NCBI GenBank assembly: GCA_024803745.1
Contig: JANJXV010000002.1
Location: forward strand, 38,461,001-38,525,000
Source: Megascapheus bottae
Taxonomy: Eukaryota; Chordata; Mammalia; Rodentia; Geomyidae
Reading direction: 5' to 3'
Length of the DNA stretch: 64,000 bases
The notes under the pieces were generated by a model. The model was given only the letters and a program-made list of their open reading frames with translations, had not been told where the DNA came from and did not search any database. The position numbers and the translations under genes are program-made. Positions 29,217 through 41,797 of the stretch are shown here, in pieces. Position 1 is the stretch's first letter. Each line of letters begins with the position of its first letter.

Positions 29217-29712
29217 CTAGACCCACATTTTTCAAAACTGCAAACTCAGGCATGAAGGGAAAAGTGAGTTTGCTTAAGATTAAAAGATAATGTATTGGAT
29301 CTGGTATCTTGACTCAAAATGATGTCTCTATGGAAATCAGATTTCTTGTATCAGACTCTTTGTCCATATGGGCTTAATAATAATGTTTAAATCTTGTTAA
29401 ATGTGGTTTTAAAGCTCAAAGTTTCCAAAAGAGAACTGTTGTAATATTAAGCTGGTTCATTGAGTCATTAGGCAAGAGCAAATTTTCCCAAAACAGGTGC
29501 ACAGAAATTATAGCTTTCCCTCACATTTCTATTATATCAGATCATCAGTTTTATTTTTTTAAATCTAGTACAATGTACTCTTGTATTAGAAATGCCTTTG
29601 AACTTGTAGGTTTATAGCAGTGGGGAAGAAATATTTTCTGTTTTTATGTTGTCATTGAATTGACATTTAGATGCCTCTTTTCTGTATGCTTTTTGTGCTA
29701 ACAGAAGGGTGA
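29217..29712. other. Single-copy intergenic stretch
   Basis: No recognised feature. Confidence 0.5.
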
Positions 29713-29715
29713 CTT

Positions 29716-29977
29716 GAGCCAGGTGCTGGTGGCTCAGGCTTATAATCCTAGATACTCGGGAGGCTGAGATCTGAGGACCATGGTTCAAAGCTAGCACAGG
29801 CACAAAAGTGATCTTATCATCTCAGTAAATCACCAGAAAACTGGAAGTGATGCTGTGATTCAGAGTGTGTTAGAGTGCTAGCCTTGAACTGAGGAGCTCA
29901 GGAAGAGCACCCATGCCCAGAGTTCAAGTCCCATGACAAACCAAAAACAAACCAAAAACAAACCAAAACAAAAAAAC
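29716..29977 (+). repeat. SINE, B1-like + Geo dimer with A-rich tail
   Basis: A complete plus-strand copy: B1-like head (ccaggtgctggtggctcagg), Geo half ending agagttcaagtcccatgaca, and a tail of repeated accaaaaaca units. Confidence 0.9.
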
Positions 29978-30007
29978 TTGGGTTTCCCATTATTTTATAA
30001 CTTAGTA

Positions 30008-30240
30008 TTTTTGTTGTTGTTGTTGTTGGTCGTGGGGCTAGAACTATGGGCCTGGGTGTCATCCCTGAGCTCTTCAGCTCAAGGCTACCGCCTTACCCCT
30101 TTATGCCACAGGTTTTCTAGTGGTTATTTGGAGATAAGAGTCTCACGGTCTTTAGTGCCAGGGCTGGCTTTGAACCACAATCCTCACATCTCAGCCTCCT
30201 GAGTTGCTAGGATTATAGGTGTGAGCCACTAAGCTCAGCT
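30008..30240 (-). repeat. SINE, B1-like + Geo dimer with (TTG)n tail
   Basis: Minus-strand copy, tail seen as ttgttgttg at the left. The flanks ataacttagtattt and ataatctagttttat suggest a target duplication. It faces the previous SINE at about 30 bp. Confidence 0.88.
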
Positions 30241-31875
30241 CATAATCTAGTTTTATCACATAGAGATGAATGAGTTACTTTCAAAGGTACAAATGAAGAA
30301 TTTTTAAAAAATGTAAGATCATACATTCTGGACAAATTACTAAAATAACATTATTTAAAGGGTAATTTCCTTTGGTTGTTTTATAATTTATGAATAAGAA
30401 CAGAAAAACTAAGAATTACTGTTTTATTCTGAGCACATGAATTTTGCTCTTACTTACAAGGGAAATTTCATTTTCCCCAATAAACATTAAGTAGAGGTAT
30501 TGTTTTTCTTCCAAGTATAAATTTACTTAAAGTTTTTTATCTGTTCTGAACTTCATAACCAATATTGAATACATCTAGCTCCTCAATAGATGACTCATAA
30601 TTCTTGGCTGAGGGTAATCTATATTTTTAATTCTACTTCATCTGAAAAAATGCTTTTTGTTATAAGTGTTCATGGTCAGAAATGGATTAAGTGAACTCTG
30701 GGAAAATTACCTCTAGAGCTCCTGTAACATTTTGTATTATTTGGATATCACTGGTAAATTCTGTATATAGGGGAAAAAGCATAATCACATTTTGAGATGA
30801 TTTCTTCTTACACAGAAATTCTTATGATTCTTTAATTTAGCTTGAATTTATCCCAAGTATAACTAAGTATGAGAGTATAGTTAGTCAAGAGGAAATTGAA
30901 ACAGAAATGATCTTTCATTTTTGTGGTAATGATAAAATATCAGTGCATGAAGGATATGGAAGTCTGGGTGTCATTTTTCATAAAAGCACTCATATTTATT
31001 TCAAGTACATTAACAAAAGAGGTCTTTCCAACATGTCTTGTGCTATTCACTTTGGTGAAACAAAATCTACTATGCAAAAAAGAATCAATTCAATACTTTT
31101 TGGTGGTCTTCTGAACAATAAAATGCAGCTCCAAAAATAATTTTGGTATCTTCTAGAATTTCCTTGTGATTTTAATATAATGTGTGATATTTTAATACAT
31201 GGATGATGGCATAGCACTTTAGAAGAAAGTATTTTGTTTATGTCTACCATATTTTATTAACCTACTTCCAACAATCCAGAAAATTATGCAAGATCATGTT
31301 CTGTAAGTTGGCAGCCTGAAGGCCACATTCTTTCAGTTCTCCTGGATTGGACATAGAATTTGTGACACAAGTTTGATCATAGTGTGGCTCAAATATTAGA
31401 TTTTTTTTTTAGATTTATAGACTTTGTGGTCATTGTGACTTTTTCAGGCATTTCTGCAATTACTCTCAGCAAAATTCCAAGAAACTTGAAGGCAATATGA
31501 TAGTGGCAGAAAAGTCATAGATTCAGATTTAGAGAATAAATTTAATTTCAGCTCTATTGAGTAGCTGAGATTTCTTTAGCCATTTATCCAACTACATTAA
31601 GCGGTAGGTTTCCAGTTATAATATGAGGCTGATAAATTCCATGTTGTCGAGTTTTTCAAGGATCAAATGAAATGCTATACATTTAATATTTATAGAAGCA
31701 CTTGATAATATGTAAACATCATTGGCTTTTTTAACCACGGGAAGTTATTAGAAATTCTTTTTTGTATGAGCATGACAATCATGCTCATGTATAGTTAAGG
31801 GAAAAAATCTACCATGAACTGTGTGCATTTCAGTATTTACATAATTTAAGCAGAAACATTTTTACACTGATTTCT
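30241..31875. other. 1.6 kb of single-copy sequence
   Basis: A 77-codon plus frame at 30907-31140 does not resemble a known family. No recognised repeat. Confidence 0.45.
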
Positions 31876-32215
31876 CTCTCAGAAGCTGTTGAAGGGAATC
31901 TTGATAGAAGCTTTCCCTTAAAATGCCTCTAGTGCCATCGGATAAGCAGCAGATTTCTCCACAAATATCATCCAAGCCTCTGTCAGACAAGTTTTATTCC
32001 TTGTCATTTGGAAAATGCTGAAGGGCTACAAGTTGTTCATAAATATGTTCAAGGAAGATATTGGTTGTTGCTTTCAGAACTTCTACATGCTCTTTCTGCA
32101 GATGTACCTCATGGTATTTCAATGCTGTCACTGTGTTCTTATGACTCTGATTCAGCTTCTGCCTGGTTTCTATGGACTCCTTAGTAAATTTTGTACTTAA
32201 TGAACTGGCCCTAGT
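31876..32215 (-). pseudogene. Unidentified processed-pseudogene-like segment
   Basis: The minus strand gives a protein-like frame with coiled-coil composition: SIETRQKLNQSHKNTVTAL, YHEVHLQKEHVEVLKATT, then HFPNDKE, a TAA, and the same frame continues (NLSDRGLDDICGEICC, SFYQDSLQQLLREKS). Continuation across a single stop with polar, heptad-like residues is typical of a decayed coding region. I do not recognise the parent gene. No poly(A) tail or flanking duplication is obvious, so chance remains possible. Confidence 0.45.
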
Positions 32216-33227
32216 GCTAGCTCATTAAAGCTAACATCCATATTTCCTGACTCAGAATGAAGTTTTATATATTTCAAATGTCTTTAAGAGTGTATTTTAT
32301 TTTTGATTTAAGAGAATAAGATGAAGAATGCTTTTGACAATGATACCAAATAATGATTTAAAAGTGACAGAGTTTAGGTATGCTGTGTATCTGTGATGGA
32401 GGTGGGATATGAACATGACTAAAACATACCATATACATTTAGAAAATGGCATCAAAACCCATTTAAAATTTAAGAAAAATGAAGAGGAAGGAGGGGGACT
32501 GGCAAGAAAATGATAGAGTAGAATATAATTGAAGTATGTTATACACGTGTGGAAATATCACAATGGAACTTCAATGTAGAATCAGTATAGGCTAAAAATT
32601 AGTAAAAATGAAGTTCAGACTCAGAGAATGTAAAGGTACGAGGCAGAGAATGAGCTGAGCTACAAAGGTACAAAAAATTCTGCCATCATGTTATAAATGT
32701 TTGGTACTGGAAAGTGCTTTTTTGACTTGAATTAGAAAAAATTATGTGTGTGAAACTTCTAGTGATTTTGTTCATTGAGAACTGAGCTACAAGGATCATA
32801 AGAACAGATGGAGTGTAATTTGACTATGAGAAAATGGAACATTTGATGGGGTGAAAGCAAGATGATACTCATCTGTGGAGGATTTAGCAAACTACCCTTA
32901 CATTACAACATCACACACATTCATTCACATCCTATCCTAAAGCCAAAAAGCCCTTAGTTATTTCAGAATTTAGAAAGAAATAATGCAAAGAGGAGCTGCC
33001 ATCGGGTGCAAATTTAGTTTCTGGGACTGGGAACACTTGTGCAAGGAAAGGTGAAAGTCATCCATGTTGTAGAGGAATCAGAGACTCTATTTGGAAAGTA
33101 GGACCTTGAGATTTGGGGTGATTAGTGTATGTATGCATCTCAGTTCCCATCAATCTAGAGGACTCATCTGAGTGAATGTGTATTAAGAACAGAGAGTGAG
33201 TATTTCACATATATTTATTAATGAAAT
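32216..33227. other. 1 kb of single-copy sequence
   Basis: No recognised feature. The part next to 32216 may belong to the pseudogene-like segment in another frame. Confidence 0.45.
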
Positions 33228-33726
33228 GCATATTTACTTTTTAAAAATATTGTTTTAATTGTAATGTATAGAGGGTTAAAGTTACATTCGCCAGATAGTA
33301 GGTGCATTACTTCTCACACATTGATACTCCTTCTCATGTTTTTGTCCCCATTTCCCTACCCTCATCCCCCCAATCATCTTGTTTCCCCATTTCCTTTCTT
33401 ATTTCAAATAAACAAATATACACACACATATATATGTATAATATACCAAGTAACAAAGTCAGATACTGTAATAATATGAGATTAACCAAAGGGCAGCAAA
33501 AGAGAAGAAAAATAACATAGTACACTAAGGACATCAGTCATACAAGTTAAATCATATTAAGTGAAGTTAGACTCAAAGGAATATAGGCTCCATGGTTTCC
33601 TTCATTTGTAACAATTAGTACAAAACTTGGACTCTCTTAGTTGAGGATGACAATAGCTCAAAACCTAGATATATAAGACCATATAGGATGAGACCAAATG
33701 AAAGGATTTCCAGCATATTTACTTTT
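33228..33726 (-). mobile_element. 5'-inverted short LINE-1 with target duplication
   Basis: A 14-bp direct repeat, gcatatttactttt, at 33228-33241 and 33713-33726 brackets the element. The 3' UTR is on the minus strand (33242 to about 33545). The upstream piece, about 33546-33712, is inverted (plus strand: atcatattaagtgaagttag, gactcaaaggaatatagg, 'catttgtaacaattagtaca'). Another twin-priming product. Confidence 0.9.
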
Positions 33727-33731
33727 AAGAA

Positions 33732-33925
33732 TTAAGTCTGACTGTAATAGCTCAAGACTGTAATCCTAGTTACTCAGGAGGCTAAAATCTAGAGGTTTGA
33801 GTTTGAAGTCAGCCTGGGTAGATTAGTCTGTGAGACTTCATTTCCAAAATAACCAGCAACAAAATGTGCAGGGAGCATGATCAAGTGGTTAAGTACCATT
33901 TAATCAAGCAAATAAGGCAAAACCT
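33732..33925 (+). repeat. Old B1-like + Geo SINE
   Basis: 'gactgtaatcctagttactc', 'aggaggctaaaatctagagg', the link 'cttcatttccaaaataacca' and a degenerate Geo half ('atcaagtggttaagtaccat'). Confidence 0.7.
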
Positions 33926-34835
33926 CATATGTGGAAAAGGGAGAGGAAGAAAGATTAAATAGATTGCCATGTTAATCACTTTCTTTTCTCAAATATTATA
34001 CTGCAAATATATGTAACTATTTGTAGCTCAATTACCTTGGTTTGTTGTCTCAGCATACTCTTACTTTAAACTTGTCATGCCTCTTGTTGGAATTTTTTTT
34101 TCTTTGCTCCTCTATCTTGGATATCTTATAAAGATTGCTTTGACCTGAGTCTTTCTCTTTATCTATTCTTGGCTCTTTGTAGTTCATCTATCACAGCTTT
34201 AAATTTGATTTGTAGCTCCTTTAGTAAACTGTAAACTCAGATTGGTTACTGCGTCTCTAAGACATTGTTATGGATATAGACTAGGCATGTTCAGTAAACA
34301 TTTTTGAGTAAATTAATGCATAAATGAATGAATAAAATAGAAACAAGTTGACATTTCATTGTATTTGCTAACAGTAGAATTCCATAGACTTTCAGTTGTG
34401 GAACTGAAAATACCTTGCCGATAGATTTTCTTTGTGAGTTTAAATATTCACAAGCCCTTGTTCTTATGGAGCATGAGAATGGTCTCCTTGAAGTTCATGG
34501 AAATTATACAGGCATAGATTTGATTGTTGGACGGATGGATTCGTGTCTTGGATGCCCCAAATAACTCCATTTTTGCTCTGTTCCTGTCAGACAACTAAAA
34601 TAAAAAGAATTTGTGGATCTTAATATTAAATTTAGCATCAAACCTGGCAATGGTTTAGTCACATTATTTTAATATTCTATGGGCAAATTCACCCTAAGGA
34701 AATCATAATTTCTTCTTTTTCAGCTGTCCCAAATCATTTTTAGAAAGAAGGGCATAAATAGTTTTATTTAAACCCAAGGACAGTGAAACATAAACAATAT
34801 ACTTGGACATGATTAATTAAACAGGAATCTAAACA
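33926..34835. other. 0.9 kb of single-copy sequence
   Basis: No recognised feature. Confidence 0.5.
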
Positions 34836-34839
34836 TTCA

Positions 34840-35345
34840 AAAGAAAGAAGAAATGGGGATACTCTTAGTAAAGGATCACAAGAGCTCAATAGCCATGAGC
34901 ATATGATCATATAAAATGGTGTTTATTGAAATGAACTCAAAGAAATTGAAACAAGAGGGAGTTTTTAACTGTACTGTTTGTGGGTCTTCCTTTTTTCCCT
35001 TTTTTCCTTTTTGCATTGGCTTATTTCATTCTGTTTCTTTTTGAAAAAAAATTGTACCTTTTATCTTGGATATAAATTTATTTATTTGGGGATGCAAACG
35101 AAAAGCACAGAAATATTGGGACAAAGGTGAACAATTCAGTAGTGAAAATAGCTAGATGTTATGTTGGAACCAAACTATACAACTTGCAGGGAAGGGAAGT
35201 TGGGAGAGGAAAAACTCGGAGAGAATGAGGGAGGGAGTGATACTGCTTCAAAGGAAATGCACTCATTACCTGACTTCTGTAACTGTAACCCCTCTGTACA
35301 TCACCTTTGTAATAACATTTTAAAGAATAATATACTTTTAAAAGA
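34840..35345 (+). mobile_element. Old LINE-1 3'-UTR fragment
   Basis: Plus-strand 3' UTR of the older L1 group: 'gggatactcttagtaaagga', 'ttgggagaggaaaaactcgg', 'ctgacttctgtaactgtaac', ending 'cctttgtaataacattttaa'. Confidence 0.7.
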
Positions 35346-36655
35346 AGAAAAAAGAAAAAAATCATCTTTTAGAGATCACTTGTGTTGTACTCTAATCACC
35401 TTAATGATACCAAAAAATCATTTCAGAAGAATCCTGAAGAAAGTAAAACTCTCAAACCTTGCGTTATTCCGGTTTTGTTCAACATTAATTCTATCTTTAG
35501 AGTGGGTCCCAAGTGGATGTGTGTCCAGCTCAATGATTTTCTCTTTTTTGGTTCTCCATCTCTTATTCTCATGGCTATAATGATCAACTTTACTGTCAGT
35601 TGGACTCTTGCCTATAGCCTCCAATAACCCAAGAGGGCTAATTATCTGGAATTGACTCTAAGAGATTTTCGTGTTCAAATCTCTCCAACACATGGCTGAC
35701 TTGGGAACAGAGCTATAAACTAAGAAGCTGTTGAGAGCAGAACTTTTCCGTATGCCATTGAGGATATGGAGAAAAAAATGAAACACAAACAATTGAACAG
35801 AGGAATGAGAGAGAGAAACTTGGACTCAGTGGGTTAACTATAACTCATGAACCACTGGTTCACATTTTCTCTGATAATTTTCCAAGAAACTCAACATTAA
35901 TTTGTACGTTCCAGTTCAAGAGTATTTCTGTTCCTTGCAACCAAAAGAATCTAATTGTGGGGGAGGGGGAGGGGTGGAACATCCTTGATCTACCAATTAC
36001 AGATACCACCTATGCCATGTATTGTTGCTGTAGGCACCATTAAGCATGGTAAAGGAATGTTGAGACCTGAGCACTACAACCAGGAAACCATGTACCAGAC
36101 TTTCTTTCTAAAATCTTCTCTCAGACAACGTGTCAGAATCTATTATTAAGAAATTCAAATTATGATCTAAAAGTAGCCTTTGGTGCAAAAGGAATCAAAT
36201 GGTTAATCTCTTCCCCTCCTTCCTCTCCTCTAGCCCATTTTTGTTGTTGTTTTGTTTTGTTTCTTCTGTTTCCCTTTGAAAGTATTAGTGGAGAGGGATT
36301 GTTGGGTCTCTGAACTTATGGCACTGGGTAGTTTTCAATTCTTTCTGAGCCTGTCTAGAAGAAACTTGAAAATCTTGAGTTTCACATTGATAGGACGGCA
36401 GGATACCTTCAATCCCAGCTTCCCGACCTCTCCAAGTTTCAATCATGCAGTGATGTGTACTGTTCAAAATAGAAATATTGATGGGCTTGTGACATTTGGT
36501 AAGTTGCAATTCTGATTTATTTAGTGTTGTTCTTGGCACCAATAAATGCATTTTTACCTACATTTACGGCTATTGTGAAATTAGTTGCGACAAACAGAGT
36601 AAATATTACCCTCATTAACATTACTGCTTCATCCTGGCACTTATTTTTTATTTTT
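35346..36655. other. 1.3 kb, mostly single-copy; possible old LTR remnant at its centre
   Basis: 35700-35965 ends with 'cttgcaaccaaaagaatcta', which resembles the common end of mammalian MaLR-type LTRs, but the rest is too degraded to be sure. Open frames of up to 139 codons here and just upstream overlap L1 or are chance. Confidence 0.35.
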
Positions 36656-36659
36656 TAAT

Positions 36660-37015
36660 TTATTTTATTAATTTTACTTTTTATTGTCAGGATAATGCAT
36701 GGAAGGGTTACAGTTACATTTGCCAGATAGTACATGCATTACTTCTCACACATTGATAATCCTTCTCATTTTTTTGTCCCCATTTTCCTCCCCTAACCTC
36801 CTCTCAATCATCTTGTTTTCCCTCTTTCCCTTTCCTATTTCAAATAAACAAATAAATGTACATTCAATATACCAGGTAACAAAGTCAGATGCAGTAACTG
36901 CAGGAGATTAACTAAAGGGCAAAAGAAGAGAAGAGAAATAACATAGTACATTAATAAAGCTCTTGTTTCCATATCCTAGAGATCCTTTCATTTACTTCAT
37001 CCTATATGAACTTAT
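36660..37015 (-). mobile_element. LINE-1 3'-UTR fragment
   Basis: Reversed L1 3' UTR ('ggaagggttacagttacatt', 'tttgccagatagtacatgca', pyrimidine block, 'gtaacaaagtcagatgcagt'). Confidence 0.85.
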
Positions 37016-37029
37016 GCCAAAATTTTGTT

Positions 37030-37315
37030 TTTAAATTTAATTTAATTGTATTTGCAAAATGGTGTACAGAAGTTATAGTTATATAAGGTAGTGAGTACAT
37101 TTCTTGTCAAACATTGTTATTCCCTCACTCATTTTTCTCCCACTTTCCCTCCCCTCAACTCACCACCGCCAAGTTACATATTGTCTTGTGAAAACTGCTG
37201 TTGCATTGGTTTGCCCTTTGTCTAATCATTTTGTTATTTCCTTTCCAACTTCACTAATTCCCACAAACCTATATAAAATGCACAGGGTACTGTGAAGTTA
37301 TTCTTATCTTTCATT
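37030..37315 (-). mobile_element. Older LINE-1 3'-UTR fragment
   Basis: Reversed older-subfamily 3' UTR: 'gcaaaatggtgtacagaagt', 'ggtagtgagtacatttcttg', 'cactttccctcccctcaact'. Confidence 0.7.
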
Positions 37316-37344
37316 CCCTTCTTCCCCATCAAGGTGATTTTTTT

Positions 37345-37438
37345 GTTTTTTTTTCATATATTTTTATTATAATTAATAGAAGGGTTACATTATATTTGCC
37401 AGATAGAGGGTGCATTATTTCACATACATTGATACACT
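37345..37438 (-). mobile_element. Short LINE-1 3'-end fragment
   Basis: Only the last about 90 bp of the young L1 3' UTR: 'atttttattataattaatag', 'tatttgccagatagagggtg'. Confidence 0.85.
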
Positions 37439-37865
37439 GTTTTTGATCCTGCACTTCTTATTGGCTTCTCTTCTCTCATTCTCAACTTACAATTTCATTG
37501 GATGACTTCATTTTATGTTTTTGTTCCCCTGCCTCAAACAGCATAAAATAGGTATGTACATCTTTCTCTTCTCAGAACTTGGTACCACCTTCTTTTATCC
37601 ATGCAGTTCACAAATGGAGCTGACAGAATCTTTATGTCCAAACTCACAGCTCTGTTTTTCAGGACAGGAATGGAAATTTGATTGAAAATGTAGCTCAGAT
37701 TCATACAGTGATGAGTACAAGGTGTCTTTTAAGTAGCAGAATATTCTGAGGCAAATGCCACCTATTTTGCTGGGTTTACCCTCAAGCTAGGGTTTCTTCA
37801 GTAGTTGTTGCAAGGCACTTCAATTATAAATGAATGTAGTCTTCCTTTGAATATAGTCTACTTTG
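37439..37865. other. Single-copy intergenic stretch
   Basis: No recognised feature. Confidence 0.5.
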
Positions 37866-37867
37866 GG

Positions 37868-38073
37868 CATAGAGCCAGTGGCTCTTTATGTAATCCTAGC
37901 TACTCAGGAGGTTGAGATCGGAGGATTGTGGTTCATTGCCATCTTGGGCAGGAAAGTCCATGAGACTTATATCTCTATTTAACCACTGTCAAAATGGAAG
38001 GTGGCACTGTGGCTGAGAGTTCTGGAGCACTAGCGTTGAGCAAAATGAGCTCAGGGGACAGTACCCAGTTTTG
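37868..38073 (+). repeat. SINE, B1-like + Geo dimer
   Basis: 'tgtaatcctagctactcagg', 'aggttgagatcggaggattg', the link and the Geo half (ggcactgtggctgagag...caaaatgagctcaggggaca). Confidence 0.85.
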
Positions 38074-38622
38074 AAGTTATATTTAAATTTTAAATTTCAT
38101 ACATATTTTCTATAGCTAATCTTGTGTTTTATACATGCTTCAAGTTTCACACCTTTGAATAAAATTGAGTAGTGCTAACATTATCCCATGATTTCCATTC
38201 TTCCAGAATATCAGTATGTCTTTGTATTTCTCCAAATGGAAAAAATGAAGCATTTTGATGTCATTTTGATGGGATGGCTATTTCCTCCATTATTTTCCAT
38301 GTATTCATAGGAGGGTCTAGAAAGGCTGAGTGTAACTGTAGCTCACTCTTCATCAACATCTCCAGGAAAACAACTGTTAAGGACACATTGCAAGATGAGC
38401 ACCGCATCCAGGAATGTTAGTGCTGTCATCTCATATGTCTCTACTATGGTTCTCGAAAGAACAAGTAATTTCCTGGTCCCCATGTATCCATCTATGTTCA
38501 TACCATTGTTGTTCATCAACATTATAAAAATCATGTCATACAAGTTGACAACAACAAAGAAAACTCATGCTTCATTGATTCACTGGATGACTACTTTGTG
38601 GTAAGGAATGGGGCATTTATTC
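38074..38622. other. Single-copy intergenic stretch
   Basis: Frames of 66 and 69 codons overlap on opposite strands at 38343-38604. No family recognised. Confidence 0.45.
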
Positions 38623-38625
38623 TTT

Positions 38626-38925
38626 TTTCTTCATGCATTTTTATTGTTATTAATAAAGGTTACATACAGAGGGGTTCCAGTTATACAAGTCAGATAATGA
38701 GTACAATTGTTTTTGGACAATGTGGCCCCATCCCTCACTCTTTCCCAGTTTTCCCTCCACTCTCCACCTTATATATTTCATTTTCAAAATGGTGTCTACT
38801 GGGTACCATTGCTTTATTTGTTCATCATCTGTACCTTCATTTCTGTGGACCCTCCATAATCCATCCCAAGACAGATAAATAACCAAACAAGATAACATGA
38901 AAAGAAAACAGCAAGAAAGGAAAAT
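38626..38925 (-). mobile_element. Older LINE-1 3'-UTR fragment
   Basis: Reversed older-subfamily 3' UTR: 'atgcatttttattgttatta', 'agataatgagtacaattgtt', 'tttccctccactctccacct'. Confidence 0.75.
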
Positions 38926-39364
38926 TATCTTGCTTCCATTTCTTGGATGAAATCATTATTTTCTGATTATCCATGGACTGAGTTATGGATGTTGGCAATA
39001 AGAGATTAGAGATAAATGAAATAATCTGGTAATATAGATAAGAAAAGTTATTAACATACATAAAATAATAGACCCACAAATGGAAATGTTCTTCTAGGGC
39101 TATTTCTGGTTTCCACTGAATGAATTTATTTTCAAACTCCAGTCTACATACTGGACTTTCTGTCTCCTAGGTTTTTTTTATGTTTTTAAACACTTTGAAT
39201 GAGATTTCTGGTTTCAGTTCTTTGTTAGACACCTGCATATGGAAAACAGAGGAGGAGGAAAAAATAATCACCTTTCAGATTCTACTTGAAGCACAGAATC
39301 CCTCATTCCTCTATGGTAAGTGAACAGAAGGAATTCATAACTTAGGCATTTCTGCTCCTAGGTT

Positions 39365-39365
<1 letters not shown>
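38926..39365. other. Single-copy intergenic stretch
   Basis: No recognised feature. Confidence 0.5.

Positions 39366-39409
<44 letters not shown>
39366..39409. repeat. (TG)n microsatellite
   Basis: A pure GT tract of about 44 bp. Confidence 0.97.
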
Positions 39410-39410
<1 letters not shown>

Positions 39411-40535
39411 ATTTTTTTCCTCTCCTTTATCACTATTTTTGATTTCTGTACCTTTTGTCTTGTAGGTAAGTTTATCTGTTTGAGGAGGCAGGGAGAGCAT
39501 TTGTTCTTTAACTAGGCAGAAAAGGAATAACTTTACAAGCTCAGCGAATTTCAGGGTACTGCCAGTTGGTTGATATGGGATTTTATGCATGAATTCTTCA
39601 TTTCATAAAGACCTAATGTAGTTAGCAGAACATCTTTTAAAAAGTGCACATCAACCTCAAAGATGAAATTCAGTCGTGAAGTAAGCTTCTAAAGTCCTGG
39701 AAACCATAAATTCCCAATGCTATAACTTAATCTCCTGGAAATTCTCCAAATAGCAGCCCTGAGTTCCCTTGAGTAAAATGCTCTTATTTTCTCCCTGTGT
39801 GCACTTAACTAGAATCTTATTGAATAAAAAAAAAAGGATAAAAAGGGACTTGGTTTATCACATCTAATAAAAGAAACGTAATCTGAATACTCAAGGATGT
39901 AATCAGATCATAGCATTTCAATTGTATTACTAATATAGTCATAAAATAAATAGTTAAGCACTAAAAAAGCTCACCAGGCAAGCACGTCTTGTCATTTGGC
40001 CCTATCCATCTTTCTGTGCTGTTTTCTAGCTTGTCAGCATTTTTTTCCTCTGCTCTATGGTTTACACCCAGTGTTTTTTTTTTCATATATCCTTCACTGC
40101 TGTCTTGTTACCTCCTTAGTTTAATAGATAGAGATAGGAAGAATCTGCTGTGCCCTATTTATGCATCTTTAGTTTTTGGACTCTCAATTTGTCACCTGAC
40201 CATTCTGCCTGCTCTTCTCTTGCCTTTCTCATTAAATCAGGTACCAATGCATGAAACTGGATGTTTCACATACTGATGTTTTCAAACAATTGGTTTTTAA
40301 ACTCCCTGAATCTTGTCAGGTGAGGTTCATCCCTGAGGGTAGCCTCTACTGGAAAAATGGAGTAAGAGCTATCTTTCTTTTAGCTTATTAAGTAATGCTT
40401 GAAATTACAGAAAATAAGACAGGAATTTACTTAGAACATATTACAAATATCTTGTAAGTACTTTAATCCTTTTATGGGGGAAGGGCAAGTAATATTTTTT
40501 TCAAGTAATCTTTTTCTCTTAGTTTCAGAAGATAT
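39410..40535. other. 1.1 kb of single-copy sequence
   Basis: No recognised feature. The 95-codon frame at 39989-40276 shows no known domain. Confidence 0.45.
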
Positions 40536-40538
40536 AGA

Positions 40539-40770
40539 TGGCTGGGCACCAGTGGGTAATGCCTATAAATATAGCCACTCAGGAGGCTGAGCTCTGAGGA
40601 TCATGGTTTGAAGTCAGTTGGCGTAGGAAAGCCTAAAAGAGTCTTATCTCCAATGAACTTCCAAAAAACCAGAAGTGGAAGCTGTGGCTTAAGTGGTAGA
40701 TCTCTGACCTTAAACAAAATAGCTCAAGGACAGGGCCTGAGCCCTGCTTTCAAACCCCAGGACCAATACA
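40539..40770 (+). repeat. SINE, B1-like + Geo dimer
   Basis: Plus-strand copy: 'ggctgggcaccagtgggtaa', 'ggaggctgagctctgaggat', Geo half ending 'caaaccccaggaccaataca', continuing straight into a CA tract. Confidence 0.88.
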
Positions 40771-40790
40771 CTCACATAAACACACACACA

Positions 40791-40834
<44 letters not shown>
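40771..40834. repeat. (CA)n microsatellite grown from the SINE tail
   Basis: A CA tract starting exactly at the 3' end of the SINE. Confidence 0.95.
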
Positions 40835-40837
<3 letters not shown>

Positions 40838-41037
40838 TATATATACATATATATGCCTTAAGTGGTTTATTAATAAAAACACAATATAAAATATTTTAAT
40901 CATCAAAATTTTGATCAATTAAACACAATAACCAGAGTTTCCACAGAATGATAGAATCTAGGTATACATATCTTACACTCAGTGAGGAATTGTATTAGAT
41001 GAGATCAGGTGTGTTCAGGGTGTTATGGACATAGATG

Positions 41038-41140
41038 AGAAGGGGTATCAATGTGTGAGAAGTAATGCATCTACTATCTGACGAATGTAACTGTAACTCT
41101 TCTGTACATTACCCCAACAATAAAAAATAATATAAATTGT
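41038..41140 (+). mobile_element. Short LINE-1 3'-end fragment
   Basis: 'aaggggtatcaatgtgtgag', 'taatgcatctactatctgac', 'acattaccccaacaataaaa': the last 100 bp of an L1 3' UTR. Confidence 0.85.
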
Positions 41141-41525
41141 ATTAAAGCAAAGGTCCTGTCTAAACTTAATTAAGACATTCAATGATAGGCATTATTATTG
41201 CTCAACCTCAAAGACTATTTAAGAATCTAATTTTGCATTATGCAATAAAGAAGTCAGTACTTTCAAAAAGTGTGTTATATATTTATTCTGAATCCAAAAA
41301 TGATTTTCTCTTCTACTTTGTCATGTCTTGTGGGCACTAGAGGGAAAGCCCTTTGACAGCACAGTTGAGATATAGCTTGAATTATTGACCCTTGGTAGCA
41401 AACAAGGTACAACTGGGAATTTTCTGAATCATGATGAATGTTTCCCTAGCCAGCAGGATTTAGAACAAATATCATCCTTTCCTTTATTTTGGTATAAAAG
41501 AAATCACACAGTTGAAGCAGAGCAG
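41141..41525. other. Single-copy intergenic stretch
   Basis: No recognised feature. Confidence 0.5.
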
Positions 41526-41529
41526 GTAA

Positions 41530-41749
41530 AGCAGATCAGGTGCCTCATGCCTGTAATGTTAGCTACTCAGGAGTCTGCGATCTGAGGATCATTGTTCAAA
41601 TCCAGCCTAGTCAGGAAAGTCCACAAGACATTTATCTCCAATTAACTGTCAAAAAGCCAGAAGTGGAGCTGTAGTTTAATGAATACAGTGCTAGCCTTCA
41701 GCATAAAAGCTAAGGGATAGTGTCTGGGCGCTAAGTTCAAGCCCCAGAA

Positions 41750-41751
<2 letters not shown>
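41530..41751 (+). repeat. SINE, B1-like + Geo dimer
   Basis: Plus-strand copy with head (ctcatgcctgtaatgttagc), link (tttatctccaattaactgtc) and Geo half ending 'ttcaagccccagaacc', directly followed by a CA tract. Confidence 0.88.

Positions 41752-41797
<46 letters not shown>

Noticed and set aside
35161..35580. 139-codon plus-strand frame
   Set aside because: The first third is L1 3'-UTR sequence and the rest shows no family resemblance; the start codon lies in the L1.
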